From positions 1-64,000 of the forward strand of contig JAIQGI010000032.1 in NCBI GenBank assembly GCA_020072565.1: a stretch of 64,000 nt of DNA. The letters are read 5' to 3'. Positions 35,473-44,692 of the stretch are shown here, piece by piece. Both the position numbers and the translations under genes were made by a program. The first letter of the stretch is position 1. Each line of letters opens with the position of its first letter. Origin of the DNA: Terriglobia bacterium (GTDB lineage: Bacteria; Acidobacteriota; UBA6911). The notes beneath the pieces are model-generated. The model did not search any database and had not been told where the DNA came from. It worked only from the letters and a program-made list of their open reading frames with translations.

Positions 35473-36486
35473 ATGGGAAGACCTTCACAAGCCCTGCCCT
35501 TCTGCTTGCTCCTGCTCTTCTCGTCCGCGCTCGCGGCACAAGGGCCGACCCGGGCCGCCGGCACGAACTCGCCACAATGCGCCGGCGCCCACATCGTGTT
35601 CGATATCTCTTCCATCGAGCACATCTTCCTGCGGCCAGAAGACGTCCTTGCGAACGATGAACGCTTCTGGGAGGCGGACGGTGCCTACAGGCTGGCCAAG
35701 CTGTGGCACGAACGAAACAACATCCCGATCCCCTACGACGAATGGCGCGAGAACCTTAAGCGGATCGCCAGCACGCCCGCTGCAGAGCGCTCCACTCACC
35801 CTGTGTTTGCCTTGGCCAAGGCGCTGGCGGACAGCTACACCGAGTTCATGAAACGCGCAATCCCGCACGTCTGCTCCTACCTGCCAGACGCCGACGTGAA
35901 GCTGGACACGACCGTCTACTTCACCGCCTACACGAGAGCCCGCGCCTTCATGACCCAAAGCAACATCGTCGTCAACATCATGCACCCGTATTGGCAGGGG
36001 GACCGGCAGCATATTCTGAATGCGATCGCGCACGAGGTCTTCCACATCGGCTATGGCCTTAACCCAACCTCCCTGGCGCTCGCACAACAGACCAACGATC
36101 GCTTCTACGGGATACTCAGGCAGCTGCATAACGAGGGAATAGCCACATATGTGTCCTACAAGGCGCTCGCGATTTACCCGGCGGCGGGTGAGAAAGACTA
36201 CCAGCTGCTGGCGAACCCGGCGGATGTCGCCGACCTTCGGCGCCAGCTCAATGCGCTGTTCCAACAGGCGGCCTCTCTCTCCCCAGACGAACTGCAGAAG
36301 CGCTCCTGGGACATCGGTGTCACCCAGCGCGTCTACTACGTTGTCGGTGCAGACATGGCGAGGACCATTGAAGGCAAGGCCGGACGAAGAGCTCTCATCG
36401 AGACCATCAACAAGGGACCGCGCTCGTTCGTGGCAGCCTACAACGCCCTTGTGCGCGCTGCTGAGCGAGTTGTCGAGTTGCGGTGA
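35473..36486 (+). CDS. Exported putative zinc metallopeptidase (HExxH)
   Basis: The ATG at 35473 (site ggag) gives a 337-aa protein with a signal peptide ending in LAAQ. An HExxH zinc motif, HEVFH, occupies residues 187-191, within the helix [12 protein letters not shown]; a glutamate in [15 protein letters not shown], about 33 residues later, is the likely third ligand, the layout of gluzincin-type peptidases such as the DUF2268/DUF5700 groups. The N-terminal half ([16 protein letters not shown]) is of unknown fold. Exact family is not certain. Export suggests action in the periplasm or outside. Confidence 0.75.
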   Translation: MGRPSQALPFCLLLLFSSALAAQGPTRAAGTNSPQCAGAHIVFDISSIEHIFLRPEDVLANDERFWEADGAYRLAKLWHERNNIPIPYDEWRENLKRIASTPAAERSTHPVFALAKALADSYTEFMKRAIPHVCSYLPDADVKLDTTVYFTAYTRARAFMTQSNIVVNIMHPYWQGDRQHILNAIAHEVFHIGYGLNPTSLALAQQTNDRFYGILRQLHNEGIATYVSYKALAIYPAAGEKDYQLLANPADVADLRRQLNALFQQAASLSPDELQKRSWDIGVTQRVYYVVGADMARTIEGKAGRRALIETINKGPRSFVAAYNALVRAAERVVELR

Positions 36487-36569
36487 GCGCGTCCACCGCC
36501 AGAACTCTACTGGATGCCCCACGGCACTTCCAGTTTCATCAAAGGGCCGTAGTACTGGCAGCCCCCAGC

Positions 36570-37705
36570 ACGTCTTGGTTCCCATTGCTCCCGTTCGTCT
36601 ACCACGCGAGCAGGAGGCACGGGCTGTGGCGGCTCTCAACCACCCTAATATCCTCGCGATCCACGACGTCGGCACCCACGAGGCCGCTCCCTACATGGTC
36701 ACCGAATTGCTGGAAGGCGAGTCGCTGCGGGAGCGCCTGGGCAGCGGCGCGCTGCCGGTCCGCAAGGCCATAGAGACGGCGGTTCAGATCGCCCAGGGCC
36801 TGGCGGCGGCACACGATAAGGGCATCATCCATCGCGACCTCAAACCGGGCAACGTCTTCCTCACAAAGGACGGTCATGTCAAGATCCTGGATTTAGGCCT
36901 TGCCAAGCTGGCGGCACCGAGAAACACGGACGAACTCTCAAGAGCCACCACGGAAACAGAGGCGACGCAAGCGGGCACGGTGCTCGGTACCGTTGGGTAC
37001 ATGTCGCCCGAGCAAATGCGGGGACAAACGGCGGACCATCGCAGCGACGTTTTCTCGTTCGGGTGCGTGCTGTATGAGACCAGCGGCTATGCCAGCGACG
37101 TACGCGTCTCCCCCAAGGGAGACTTGGTGGCTTTCGCAGACCATCCCGCGCTCGGTGACAATGGCGGCACCATCGCCGTCGTGGATTCTTCAGGCCGCAA
37201 GCGCACGCTTTCCACACCACAGGTGCAAATCCTCGGCCTCGCCTGGGCTCCGTCGGGGAAAGAGGTCTGGTTCAGCGGGTCCAAGGTCGGTGCCGCCGCT
37301 CCACTGAAATCGGTGGACCTTTCGCGCCACGAACGTGTCGTGGCGCGTGTTCCGGGACGCATCGTCATCCACGATATTGCCAATGATGGACACGCACTGC
37401 TGAGCCACAAGAATGACCGCATCGTTGCGATGGCCTTCGGGCCCGGAGAACCGCAGCAGATCACGCAAGATTCGATCGACCACGCTGACGCTCACTTCCT
37501 TCCGGAGGGCAAAGGAGTTGTGTTCACCGGCATCGAGCCCGGTCACAAGCCGCGCATTTACACGCAGGCGATTGGTGCCGGCGGCCCGCGCGCTATCTCG
37601 CCGGAAGGGGTCCGCGGCATGGTCCCCACGGCGGACGGCAAGTACTATGCATACGCCTTCAGCCGCACACTGAGCGAGCTGTATGCGGTGGACGGCTTGC
37701 GGTGA
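36570..37705 (+). pseudogene. Broken Ser/Thr protein kinase with TolB/WD40-like C-terminus
   Basis: The remaining frame starts inside the kinase N-lobe ([20 protein letters not shown], no P-loop and no conserved Lys), continues through the catalytic loop HRDLKPGN, the metal motif written DLGLAK instead of DFG, and the [24 protein letters not shown] activation-segment region. After VLYET it jumps directly to [20 protein letters not shown], part of a WD40/TolB-like propeller, so the C-lobe, linker and first blades are missing. The reading frame is preserved across that junction. Full acidobacterial kinases of this layout are about 850-900 aa. The frame overlaps the end of the upstream peptidase gene and has no own start. 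Confidence 0.78.
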
Positions 37706-37807
37706 AGAAGTGAGCAAGTGCTGCGGGTCATGAGCGTCGGCAGAGACTATCAGGCTGGAGCCATAGCCGCATAACTTTCACGGCGGCGTGTTCCTTTCCT
37801 GTGATCT

Positions 37808-39244
37808 CTACTTGCGATAGTCGAGCGGCGGCTTGCGATCGCCGATGACGGGCTTGTAAGAAATGTTGCCCTTGCGCTGCTCGAATTCAGCGCGCGCTCT
37901 CTGAACGTGGGCCGGGTCGCTGAACAGGTCGACGCCAGTCAGTGCCATCGTCTTGGCTGCCAGCATCATTCCGTTGATCCCGATCGTCATGCCGTCACAT
38001 GCGGTCGCCTGCCAGGTGTGCGCGGAAGTGCCGGGCACCCAGGTCGCCGTTGTGAGTCCGATCGTGGGCACATTCCAACTCACGTCGCCCAGGTCTGTAG
38101 ATGCCGGGGTGATGTTCGTGCTCTGAGGCTGAATCTTTTCCTCCGATCCCAGCGGCAGCACTGGACCAAGCATTGTCCTCTGCAGCGCCTCCGCGAACGC
38201 CCGCTCCTCGTTCGTGTATTTGATGCCGCCCAGCCGCTGGAGGTTTTTATTTTGCAGGCCCGCCAGATAAGCATTCGGCAGGATGTTGTAGTCGCCGCCC
38301 AAGATCTCCAGATCCATTGTGGTGCCGGTCCCGAGCGCTGCCCCCTTGGCGGCGTCGGTAATCCGCTGCCAGATTCCATTGAGCACCTGCATGTCGGGAT
38401 GCCGTGCTACGTAATAGACCTCGGCAAAGTCAGGGACGACATTCGGCGCCGCGCCGCCATTGGTAATGATGTAATGAATGCGCGTTTCCTGCGGAACATG
38501 CTCACGCATCAGATTGATCATCATGTCCATGGCCTCTGCGGCATCGAGCGCCGAGCGCCCCTTGTCGGGTGCGGCCGCGGCATGGGCCGCAACGCCGTGA
38601 AACCTGAATTTGGCGCTGATGTTCGCGAGGTTGCTCCCTGTACTTGCCTGATTGGTGTCGCCCGGGTGCCAGGAGATCACTACGTCCACGTCCCGGAAAA
38701 GGCCGGCCCGGACCATGTATACCTTGCCTTCACCTCCCTCTTCTGCGGGCGTTCCATAATAGCGCACAGTACCCTCGCGATGGACGGATGCCAGCCAGTC
38801 CTTCACCGCGACGGCTGCAGCCATCGCAGCAGTGCCGAGCAGGTTATGTCCGCAGCCGTGTCCCGGGGCGCCTGCTAAGACAGGCTTCTTCTCGGGTACG
38901 GCCTCTTGCGAGAGTCCCGGCAGAGCGTCGTACTCGCCGACGAATGCGATGACCGGCCTGCCACTGCCATAGCTCGCCACAAACGCGGTTGGAATGTCGG
39001 CAACGCCCTTCTGGACTGAGAATCCAGCCGCCGCCAACCTGGCTTCGAGCAACGCGCTGCTCTTCACTTCCTGGTAGCCGGTTTCGGCAAACTTCCAGAT
39101 TTGAAGCGCGACATCGGCGTAGGCTTGGTGCTGCGCTTCAATGCCTTCGACGACTTGCGTCCCCGCATCCGGCCGTTGCGCGGTTGCGCCAAAAGCAATC
39201 AATAACGATGCAAGCAGGAAGAATGCGACTCGTTTTGTTTTCAT
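37808..39244 (-). CDS. Exported M20 family amidohydrolase (AbgB-like)
   Basis: The 478-aa product has a signal peptide (MKTKRVAFFLLASLLIAFGATAQ) and an M20D/aminobenzoyl-glutamate hydrolase-type body. Metal-site blocks are AFVGEYDALPGLSQEA, GHGCGHNLLGTAAMAAA (residues about 130-145) and DVVISWHPGDTNQAS; the dimerisation domain with HAAAAPDKGRSALDAAEAMDMM follows, and NITPASTDLGDVSWNVPTIGL near the end holds the last ligand region. Such enzymes cleave N-acyl amino acids or p-aminobenzoyl-glutamate; the substrate cannot be told here. Export is unusual compared with cytoplasmic AbgB but common in acidobacteria. Confidence 0.9.
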   Translation of the reverse strand: MKTKRVAFFLLASLLIAFGATAQRPDAGTQVVEGIEAQHQAYADVALQIWKFAETGYQEVKSSALLEARLAAAGFSVQKGVADIPTAFVASYGSGRPVIAFVGEYDALPGLSQEAVPEKKPVLAGAPGHGCGHNLLGTAAMAAAVAVKDWLASVHREGTVRYYGTPAEEGGEGKVYMVRAGLFRDVDVVISWHPGDTNQASTGSNLANISAKFRFHGVAAHAAAAPDKGRSALDAAEAMDMMINLMREHVPQETRIHYIITNGGAAPNVVPDFAEVYYVARHPDMQVLNGIWQRITDAAKGAALGTGTTMDLEILGGDYNILPNAYLAGLQNKNLQRLGGIKYTNEERAFAEALQRTMLGPVLPLGSEEKIQPQSTNITPASTDLGDVSWNVPTIGLTTATWVPGTSAHTWQATACDGMTIGINGMMLAAKTMALTGVDLFSDPAHVQRARAEFEQRKGNISYKPVIGDRKPPLDYRK

Positions 39245-39771
39245 CTCTCCTCGCGCCCGAAATGAGGTTGGATGTTACCTTGCTTTTCTGCGGTGGGGAA
39301 AGCATACCACTGCTAAGACAACGCACCAATTGAGTTCGGCATATAGACAGGATCTCGCCGACGGGATTCTGTCGCCCGATCTCTGCTTTCCGCTTGAAAT
39401 CAGGAAGCAATGGGGCACAGCGGATGTCCCTTGGCGGATCGAGCGTCGAGGTGATCCGACTGTTTTATTTTTGCCGCCAAAGTATGCGGATGCCTTTGAT
39501 ATTCGTTCTGGCCACCTCGGCAGCGGGGGCTTGATGGACGTGTGGTTTTAAAAAGGAATCGGCATAGTCAGCGAGCGGTATCTGCACCAGGGCACTTATG
39601 AAGCGTGGACTAAGGTGCTTAAGGCTTTCATTAAGGTACGGCAAATCAAGAACTGAACATGGCCACTCCAGATTATCTTGGATTCAAGGGAAAGCACGGC
39701 TCTGGCACGATCGTGCTTTGCGCCCGCGGACGCGTCGTACGCCGATGCTCCTGGTTCTGGATCCGTCCGCC
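39245..39771. other. Intergenic region with an interrupted reading frame
   Basis: The 527-bp gap between the M20 gene promoter and the end of arsM contains the interrupted frame described at 39331-39656. Nothing else is supported. Confidence 0.5.
39331..39656 (+). pseudogene. Possible gene remnant interrupted by an in-frame TAA
   Basis: The plus-strand frame reads SAYRQDLADGILSPDLCFPL, later RRGDPTVLFLPPKYADAFDI, then LMDVWF, a TAA at 39549-39551, and continues in the same frame as KGIGIVSERYLHQGTYEAWT and KVLKAFIKVRQIKN before a TGA. Residue composition is coding-like on both sides of the stop. I do not recognise the family, and no ribosome binding site or start was found, so this may be the 3' end of a lost gene. 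Confidence 0.35.
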
Positions 39772-40602
39772 TCACCTTCCCGTGGCCGGCTTGGTGGCGC
39801 GGATGAACGCGCTCAGGAATTTCCCGTCTACCTGCGGCCCGATGGCATCCACGTCGATGCCTTTGTCAAGGAGGAACGAGAGGGCGTCCTTGGTCCGATA
39901 GATGCGGGTAGGCACGATGTCGATCTGCTCGAAGCCCGCGGCGGCCAGCTTGGTCCGGTACTCGTTCTCTTCCAGGGCCCCGGCTACGCATCCCACCCAC
40001 AACAGGACGCTTTTGCGTATCGCCGGGAGCATTTCGCCCCTGGTGACCACGTCGGATACCGCGAAGCGGCCGCCAGGCTTCAATACCCGAAACGCCTCCG
40101 CCAGAACCCGGTCCTTGTTGGCCGAAAGGTTGATGACACAGTTCGAGATGATCACGTCGACCGAATTATCCGGGAGTGGGATGTTTTCAATTTCGCCCTT
40201 CAGAAACTCCACGTTGGCCACTCCGGCTTTGCGTTTGTTCTCCTCCGCAAGAGCCAGCATTTCGTCGGTCATGTCCAGACCGTAGGCCTTCCCCGCCGGA
40301 CCGACACGTTTCGCGGACAGCAGAACGTCGATGCCGCCACCCGATCCCAAGTCGAGCACCACGTCGCCCGGTTTCAGTTCCGCCAGCGCGGTGGGGTTGC
40401 CGCAACCAAGGGATGAGAGCACGGCGGTATCCGGCAAGTGCTCTACCTGGTTGGGATCATACAGATTGCTCGTGATCGGATCGGCACAACGCTGTTCCGC
40501 CGGAGCCGCTCCGCAACACCCACCCTTGCTGCCGCTGATGACTTTGAGGGCTGCTTGCCCATATTTTTCTCTCACCACTTTTTTGACGTCTTCGGTACTC
40601 AT
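39772..40602 (-). CDS. arsM: Arsenite S-adenosylmethionine methyltransferase
   Basis: The enzyme methylates arsenite stepwise using SAM, giving volatile or less retained species. The ATG at 40602 is preceded by aggagg. The 276-aa protein carries the SAM motif [18 protein letters not shown] and the cysteines expected for As(III) binding: [15 protein letters not shown] and GCVAGAL, plus an N-terminal CCGAAP. Order and spacing match ArsM (about 280 aa). Its start overlaps or nearly touches the arsR stop (8 bp apart, within the arsR 3' end), so the two genes form an operon under the ArsR operator. Confidence 0.95.
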   Translation of the reverse strand: MSTEDVKKVVREKYGQAALKVISGSKGGCCGAAPAEQRCADPITSNLYDPNQVEHLPDTAVLSSLGCGNPTALAELKPGDVVLDLGSGGGIDVLLSAKRVGPAGKAYGLDMTDEMLALAEENKRKAGVANVEFLKGEIENIPLPDNSVDVIISNCVINLSANKDRVLAEAFRVLKPGGRFAVSDVVTRGEMLPAIRKSVLLWVGCVAGALEENEYRTKLAAAGFEQIDIVPTRIYRTKDALSFLLDKGIDVDAIGPQVDGKFLSAFIRATKPATGR

Positions 40603-40610
40603 GAGTCCTC

Positions 40611-40955
40611 CTACCTGCTGATATGGATGATTTTTTCGGGCTCGATTGCTTTCGAGCGCGTACAGCATTCGGCATAAAGAAAGCGCAACAGCTCCTGCAG
40701 AGTCTCCGTGTTGGCAGTGTAACGCAAAAACGTGCCTTCCCGTTTTACTGCGATCAGGTCCTCGTTCTTCAGCTTCTCAAGATGGTGGGACAGGTTGGAA
40801 GGCGCGATCCCCAGCTCCTCCTGAATCTCTCCCACGACCATGCCTTCCGGGTGCGCCGCCAGCAGCACCCGCACGATCCGGAGCCGCGACTCGGTCCCCA
40901 TGGCGGCGAGCATGTCGGCGTAGCGCGCGATCAGTTCAGACTCTTCTCTTGCCAT
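40611..40955 (-). CDS. arsR: ArsR-family arsenic-responsive repressor
   Basis: The 114-aa winged-helix repressor starts at the ATG at 40955 with ggag eight bases upstream. It has the ArsR fold: [20 protein letters not shown], the recognition helix in [20 protein letters not shown], and a wing [12 protein letters not shown] vicinal Cys-Cys in [11 protein letters not shown] near the C-terminus, rather than the classic ELCVCDL in helix alpha3, is the probable As(III) site; known ArsR variants place thiols at different positions. It is followed by arsM and preceded by a near-perfect operator, so it is very likely autoregulated. Confidence 0.92.
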   Translation of the reverse strand: MAREESELIARYADMLAAMGTESRLRIVRVLLAAHPEGMVVGEIQEELGIAPSNLSHHLEKLKNEDLIAVKREGTFLRYTANTETLQELLRFLYAECCTRSKAIEPEKIIHISR

Positions 40956-40982
40956 CGGTATCACTCCAGTACCCGGTCCATT

Positions 40983-41016
40983 ATTCTATAATTCAAATAT
41001 AATTGAAATATAGAAT
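40983..41016. promoter_or_regulatory. Operator for ArsR upstream of arsR-arsM
   Basis: A 34-bp nearly perfect dyad runs from attctataattcaa to ttgaaatatagaat. Its core ttcaa-N6-ttgaa matches the usual 12-2-12 ArsR/SmtB operator form. It overlaps the -10 region and spacer of the promoter. Confidence 0.8.
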
Positions 41017-41023
41017 TTGTCAA
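40996..41023 (-). promoter_or_regulatory. Sigma-70-type promoter of arsR-arsM
   Basis: On the minus strand TTGACA (41018-41023) and TATATT (40996-41001) are separated by 16 bases, about 40 bp upstream of the arsR start. The operator dyad lies across the spacer and -10 box. Confidence 0.7.
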
Positions 41024-41236
41024 CCCCCAGCAGGGGGAAACGAAGTGGGCGCCGGGGGCCCGACGGCGCCCTGAAAGCGGCGAATTTGGAGTAGCCGGCA
41101 ATATCCGGGCAACGTCTGACCGATGCTGACATCCCGGGTCGCGTCTGGCAGCCGCGACCCACAGGGGCGCCGAAGGAAATTGCGGGTCTGCCAAGAGTCG
41201 ATCTATACTGGCCGTCATTGAAAAGCAGGAGGAGCT

Positions 41237-42769
41237 ATGAGACCGATGCAATATTTCGTTGCAGATATGCCCCGCAGGGAATTCCTCCAGGCCAGCTTCA
41301 AGGGAGGCATCGCCCTGGCGGCAACCCCCACCCTGATGACGAATCTGCTGTCCGCCATGGAATCCACGGCCGGCGGTGCGAAGCCGGCCCCGGATCCCCA
41401 GATGCTGAACCGCGTCATCCAGGCAGCGCTTCAGAAGGGGGGCGAGTTTGCGGAAGTGTACGTAGAGAACAGGATCTCGAGAGACATCCTGATGGAAGAG
41501 TCCAAAGTAAAGCAGGCAGTCTTCGGCATCAGCCAGGGGGCGGGCGTGCGCGTCATCTCGGGCGACAAGACTGGATACGCCTACACAGACGAAATCAGTG
41601 AAGACAAGCTGAAGAGGGCTGCCGAGGTAGCCTCTTATGTCGCACAGGGATCGAAAGCGTCCAACCCTGTAAACGTCCGCAGGGCCGGCAGGGCGTCCTT
41701 TATCACGGTGAAAGTCCCTCTCGAAAACGTTGCCGACGCCAGGCGCATTGAAGTCATGAAGCGGGCCGACCAAGCCGCGCTCTCCTACGACCCGCGCATC
41801 AAGATGGCATCGATCTCCTATTACGACGAAGTCCGGGGCCGGACCATTGCCAACAGCGAAGGTCTGCTGCTCAGCGACGAACTGCCTCTGCTCTTTTTCA
41901 TCGTGCAGACTCTCGGCGTGGGCAACAACACCCGACACATGGGCCGTGAGCGCCTCAGCATGCACGCCGGCTTCGAGATGTTCGACCAGGTCACTCCAGA
42001 GGAGGTGGCGCGCAGGTGCGCCCGCGAATCGATCGCGATGCTCTCGGCGGAAGACTGCCCCGCGGGGAAAATGGACATCGTCATGCAGAACGGATGGGGC
42101 GGAGTGCTGGTGCACGAAGCGGTGGGGCATCCCCTGGAAGCCGACAACATCGCGAAGCAGGTCGGCACTTTCACCGGCAAGATGGGGCAGAAGGTGGCCA
42201 GTGATATCTTTACGATGGTCGACGATGGTTCTCTGGCCAATTCGCGGGGCACGACCAATTTTGATGATGAAGGCACTCCGATGAAGCGCAACGTGCTCAT
42301 CGAGAAGGGGGTGCTCAAGTCATTCATGACGGACATTCTTTCGGCCAGGCAGCTGAAAATGGAACGTACAGGTAACGGCCGGCGCGAGAGCTTCCGCTTC
42401 CCCCCTATCCCGCGCATGACCAATACCTTCATCGATAATGGAAAAGACAAGCCGGAGGACATCCTCGCATCGACCAGCAAGGGCATTTACGTACAGAGCC
42501 TGAGCGGCGGGAGCGTCAATCCCACGACGGGCATGTTCAATTTTACCTGCCGCGAATCCTATCTGATCGAGAATGGGAAGAAGACCAGACCCGTCAAGGG
42601 AGCGACCCTGATCGGCAGCTGCACGGACATCATCTCGAACATCGACGCCGTGGGAAACGACCTGGATCATGGCCCCGGCATCTGCGGAAAGGGGCAGAAT
42701 GCCGAAGTGAACGCAGGCCAGCCCACGGTGCGCATTCGCAGCATCAACGTGGGCGGATCCCGGGCATGA
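41237..42769 (+). CDS. tldD: TldD-like metalloprotease subunit with twin-arginine-type N-terminus
   Basis: TldD forms a heterodimeric zinc protease with TldE (PmbA). The 510-aa product carries the HExxxH zinc motif HEAVGH at 293-298, with GRRESFRFPPIPRMTNTFI downstream as expected for the third-ligand region. The ATG at 41237 has the strong site aggaggagct. Unlike cytoplasmic TldD (481 aa), the N-terminus reads MPRREFLQASFKGGIALAAT, which fits a twin-arginine signal (R13-R14, then FLQ and a hydrophobic stretch). This suggests export by the Tat pathway; experimental support is absent. tldE follows 31 bp later. Confidence 0.9.
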   Translation: MRPMQYFVADMPRREFLQASFKGGIALAATPTLMTNLLSAMESTAGGAKPAPDPQMLNRVIQAALQKGGEFAEVYVENRISRDILMEESKVKQAVFGISQGAGVRVISGDKTGYAYTDEISEDKLKRAAEVASYVAQGSKASNPVNVRRAGRASFITVKVPLENVADARRIEVMKRADQAALSYDPRIKMASISYYDEVRGRTIANSEGLLLSDELPLLFFIVQTLGVGNNTRHMGRERLSMHAGFEMFDQVTPEEVARRCARESIAMLSAEDCPAGKMDIVMQNGWGGVLVHEAVGHPLEADNIAKQVGTFTGKMGQKVASDIFTMVDDGSLANSRGTTNFDDEGTPMKRNVLIEKGVLKSFMTDILSARQLKMERTGNGRRESFRFPPIPRMTNTFIDNGKDKPEDILASTSKGIYVQSLSGGSVNPTTGMFNFTCRESYLIENGKKTRPVKGATLIGSCTDIISNIDAVGNDLDHGPGICGKGQNAEVNAGQPTVRIRSINVGGSRA

Positions 42770-42800
42770 TTGCCGGGCAATCGAGAAGGAGGAAATCATC

Positions 42801-44135
42801 ATGGATTACAAGGCATTATCCGAACAGTTGGTACAAACCTGTTTGAAAAAGGGGGCCGACAGCGCTGAGGTGTACGTCCAGACAGGGCGCCGCCTGAGCA
42901 TCGAGGTTCGCAAGGGCGAGATCGAAACCGTGCAGGAAGCCTCCTCTCAGGGGATCGGCTTCAGGATCTTTGCCAAGGGAAAGATGGCCTTCGCCAGCTG
43001 CAACGATTTCGATGCTGCCGCGACTGCCAGCGCCATTGAAAGCGCCGTCCGCTTCGCCCAACAAACGACAGCCGACCCGAACAACGTGCTCCCCGATGAC
43101 AAGAGGGTTACGGCCGTGGAAGGACTCTACGATGCCAGGATCAGCCAGATTGCGATAGAAAAGAAGATCGAGCTGGCAAAGACCCTTGAAAAGCTGGCCA
43201 TGAAGGACAGCCGGATCACCAAGAGCGCGGGATCCGGGTACTCTGAGTCGGAAGGGGAAATCTTCCTCGCCAACTCCAACGGTTTATCGAAGAGCTACAA
43301 GGTGTCGGGTTGTTCCTTGGGGGTCTCCGTGGTTGCGGAGAAAGGGGATCAGAAGTCGTCCGGGGATGAATCCTGCTCCCGGCGCTTCTTCGCCGATCTT
43401 AAGACGCCCGAGGAGATTGCAGCCAAGGCGGCCCGCAAGGCTTACGAGCTGCTTGATCCCCGCATGGTCAAAACCCAGAGGGCTGCGGTGGTCTTCGATC
43501 CCGATGTGGCCGGAGCCCTTCTAGGCGGAATCCTGGCAGCTGTGAATGGGGAGCGCGTGCTCCAGGGGGCCAGCTTTCTCGGAGCCAGGATGAATCAGAA
43601 GATCGCATCAGCGCTTCTGACCATCATCGACGACGGCACCCGCGCTCGAGGCCTGGCAAGCCGGCCCTTTGACGGCGAAGGGGTCCCCACGCAGAAGCGC
43701 ACCATTGTGGACCTGGGAGTGTTGAAAGCGTTCATGTACAACACCACCACCGCGCGCAGGGCAGGTGTGCAGACCACCGGCAACGCCTCCAGAGGAGGCT
43801 TTACCAGCGTGCCGGGCATCGGACCCCACAATTTTTACGCCGCAGCCGGGGCCAGTTCCCGCAAAGACATCATCGCCTCGACCCAGAAGGGACTGCTGCT
43901 GACCGAGGTCACCGGATATGGGATCAATCCCGTGAACGGAGATTTCAGCGGCGGCGCTTCCGGCTTCTGGATCGAAGGAGGCAAAATTGCCTTCCCTGTC
44001 AAAGGACTCACGATCGCTGGCAGAGCGGACGAGATGCTGAACGGCATCGATATGATGGGGGACGATCTTGACTTGAACCGCGGTATGACAGCTCCCACGT
44101 TCCGTGTTCGGGAGATGCAGATCGGCGGCGAATAG
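42801..44135 (+). CDS. pmbA: TldE/PmbA-like subunit of the TldD-TldE protease
   Basis: The 444-aa protein is the non-catalytic partner of TldD: it lacks HExxxH but has the family fold with GIGFRIFAKGKMAFASCNDF near the start, QKRTIVDLGVLKAFMYNTTT in the middle and GDFSGGASGFWIEGGKIAFPV near the end. The ATG at 42801 follows aaggaggaaatcatc. It contains no signal peptide, whereas its partner TldD has a Tat-like one, so export of the pair, if any, would need a hitchhiker route. Such proteases process modified peptides and certain antitoxins in other bacteria; the substrate here is unknown. Confidence 0.9.
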   Translation: MDYKALSEQLVQTCLKKGADSAEVYVQTGRRLSIEVRKGEIETVQEASSQGIGFRIFAKGKMAFASCNDFDAAATASAIESAVRFAQQTTADPNNVLPDDKRVTAVEGLYDARISQIAIEKKIELAKTLEKLAMKDSRITKSAGSGYSESEGEIFLANSNGLSKSYKVSGCSLGVSVVAEKGDQKSSGDESCSRRFFADLKTPEEIAAKAARKAYELLDPRMVKTQRAAVVFDPDVAGALLGGILAAVNGERVLQGASFLGARMNQKIASALLTIIDDGTRARGLASRPFDGEGVPTQKRTIVDLGVLKAFMYNTTTARRAGVQTTGNASRGGFTSVPGIGPHNFYAAAGASSRKDIIASTQKGLLLTEVTGYGINPVNGDFSGGASGFWIEGGKIAFPVKGLTIAGRADEMLNGIDMMGDDLDLNRGMTAPTFRVREMQIGGE

Positions 44136-44213
44136 CAGGAAAGCGGCGTCAGGATGAAATCAGTAGACCAGCTCTATTGGTCCTGCCATGAATGGCGCTT
44201 AGATAAGTAATCA

Positions 44214-44576
44214 AAGCGCGACCCTGAAAGGGTCGGCCAGAAAAGCCCAGGGCGCGAGCCCTTAAGCGCTAAGATAGGAATGATTTTGCCAATAAACGTG
44301 GACTTGGACCTAAACCTGGACGTAGACGTGGACCCTTTGAGCGGAGACAAACTCTTGCACGCCGAGCCTTTATCAGGCTACGGGTCGCTTCTTATCGCTT
44401 GCGGCGCAGCAGAGCGTCAAGGTCCACGTCCAAGTCCAGGTCGGGAAAGTGGGTTAAGTTAGCGCTTATGGGCGCGAGCCCTGGGAACAGAGGAACAAAT
44501 CACAGCAAGCCCTGTAAGCGCGACCCTGAAAGGGTCGGCCAGAATAGCCCAGGGCGCGAGCCCTGGGATAGGACGC
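44214..44576. repeat. REP-like palindromic repeats
   Basis: Two nearly identical units, each built of gcgaccctgaaagggtcggc followed by agcccagggcgcgagccct, lie at 44218-44265 and 44518-44566. A partial unit (gggcgcgagccctggga) lies at about 44469-44486. Each contains its own small stem-loops. Confidence 0.75.
44299..44447. repeat. Degenerate hexamer-repeat inverted pair, copy 3
   Basis: The left arm repeats gac-gtg/ttg/cta/ctg steps (cgtggacttggacct, acctggacgtagacgtggac, 44298-44334). The right arm, 44421-44445, reads ggtccacgtccaagtccagg and is complementary. The design matches the elements at 23.2 and 33.5 kb, but the hexamer is different. Confidence 0.55.
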
Positions 44577-44587
44577 AAATGATGGAT

Positions 44588-44662
44588 GAGCCCTGTAAGG
44601 GCGATGCAGAAACTCCTGCAATGCCCCGATTACAAGGACCTTGCATCGCCCTTACAGGGCTC
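44588..44662. repeat. Perfect 21-bp inverted repeat with 33-nt loop
   Basis: gagccctgtaagggcgatgc at 44588 is repeated as an exact inverted copy ending at 44662. It lies at the right side of the REP-like cluster. Confidence 0.8.
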
Positions 44663-44692
44663 TCTTTGTTAACGGCTCCGCATTCCCAGGGC

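Larger units (their letters stand above)
44136..44692. other. Repeat-rich intergenic region
   Basis: The 557-bp gap is built almost entirely from small palindromic repeats (44214-44280, 44461-44490, 44515-44576, 44588-44662) and a hexamer-type inverted pair (44299-44447). No gene was found. Confidence 0.75.

Noticed and set aside
40961-42130. 389-codon minus-strand frame overlapping the arsR operator
   Set aside because: Antisense of tldD and it would run through the ArsR operator; no supporting motif.
44214-44662. Possible CRISPR array because of repeated palindromic units
   Set aside because: Units differ in length and spacing, spacers are not uniform, and no cas gene is near. REP-like repeats explain it better.
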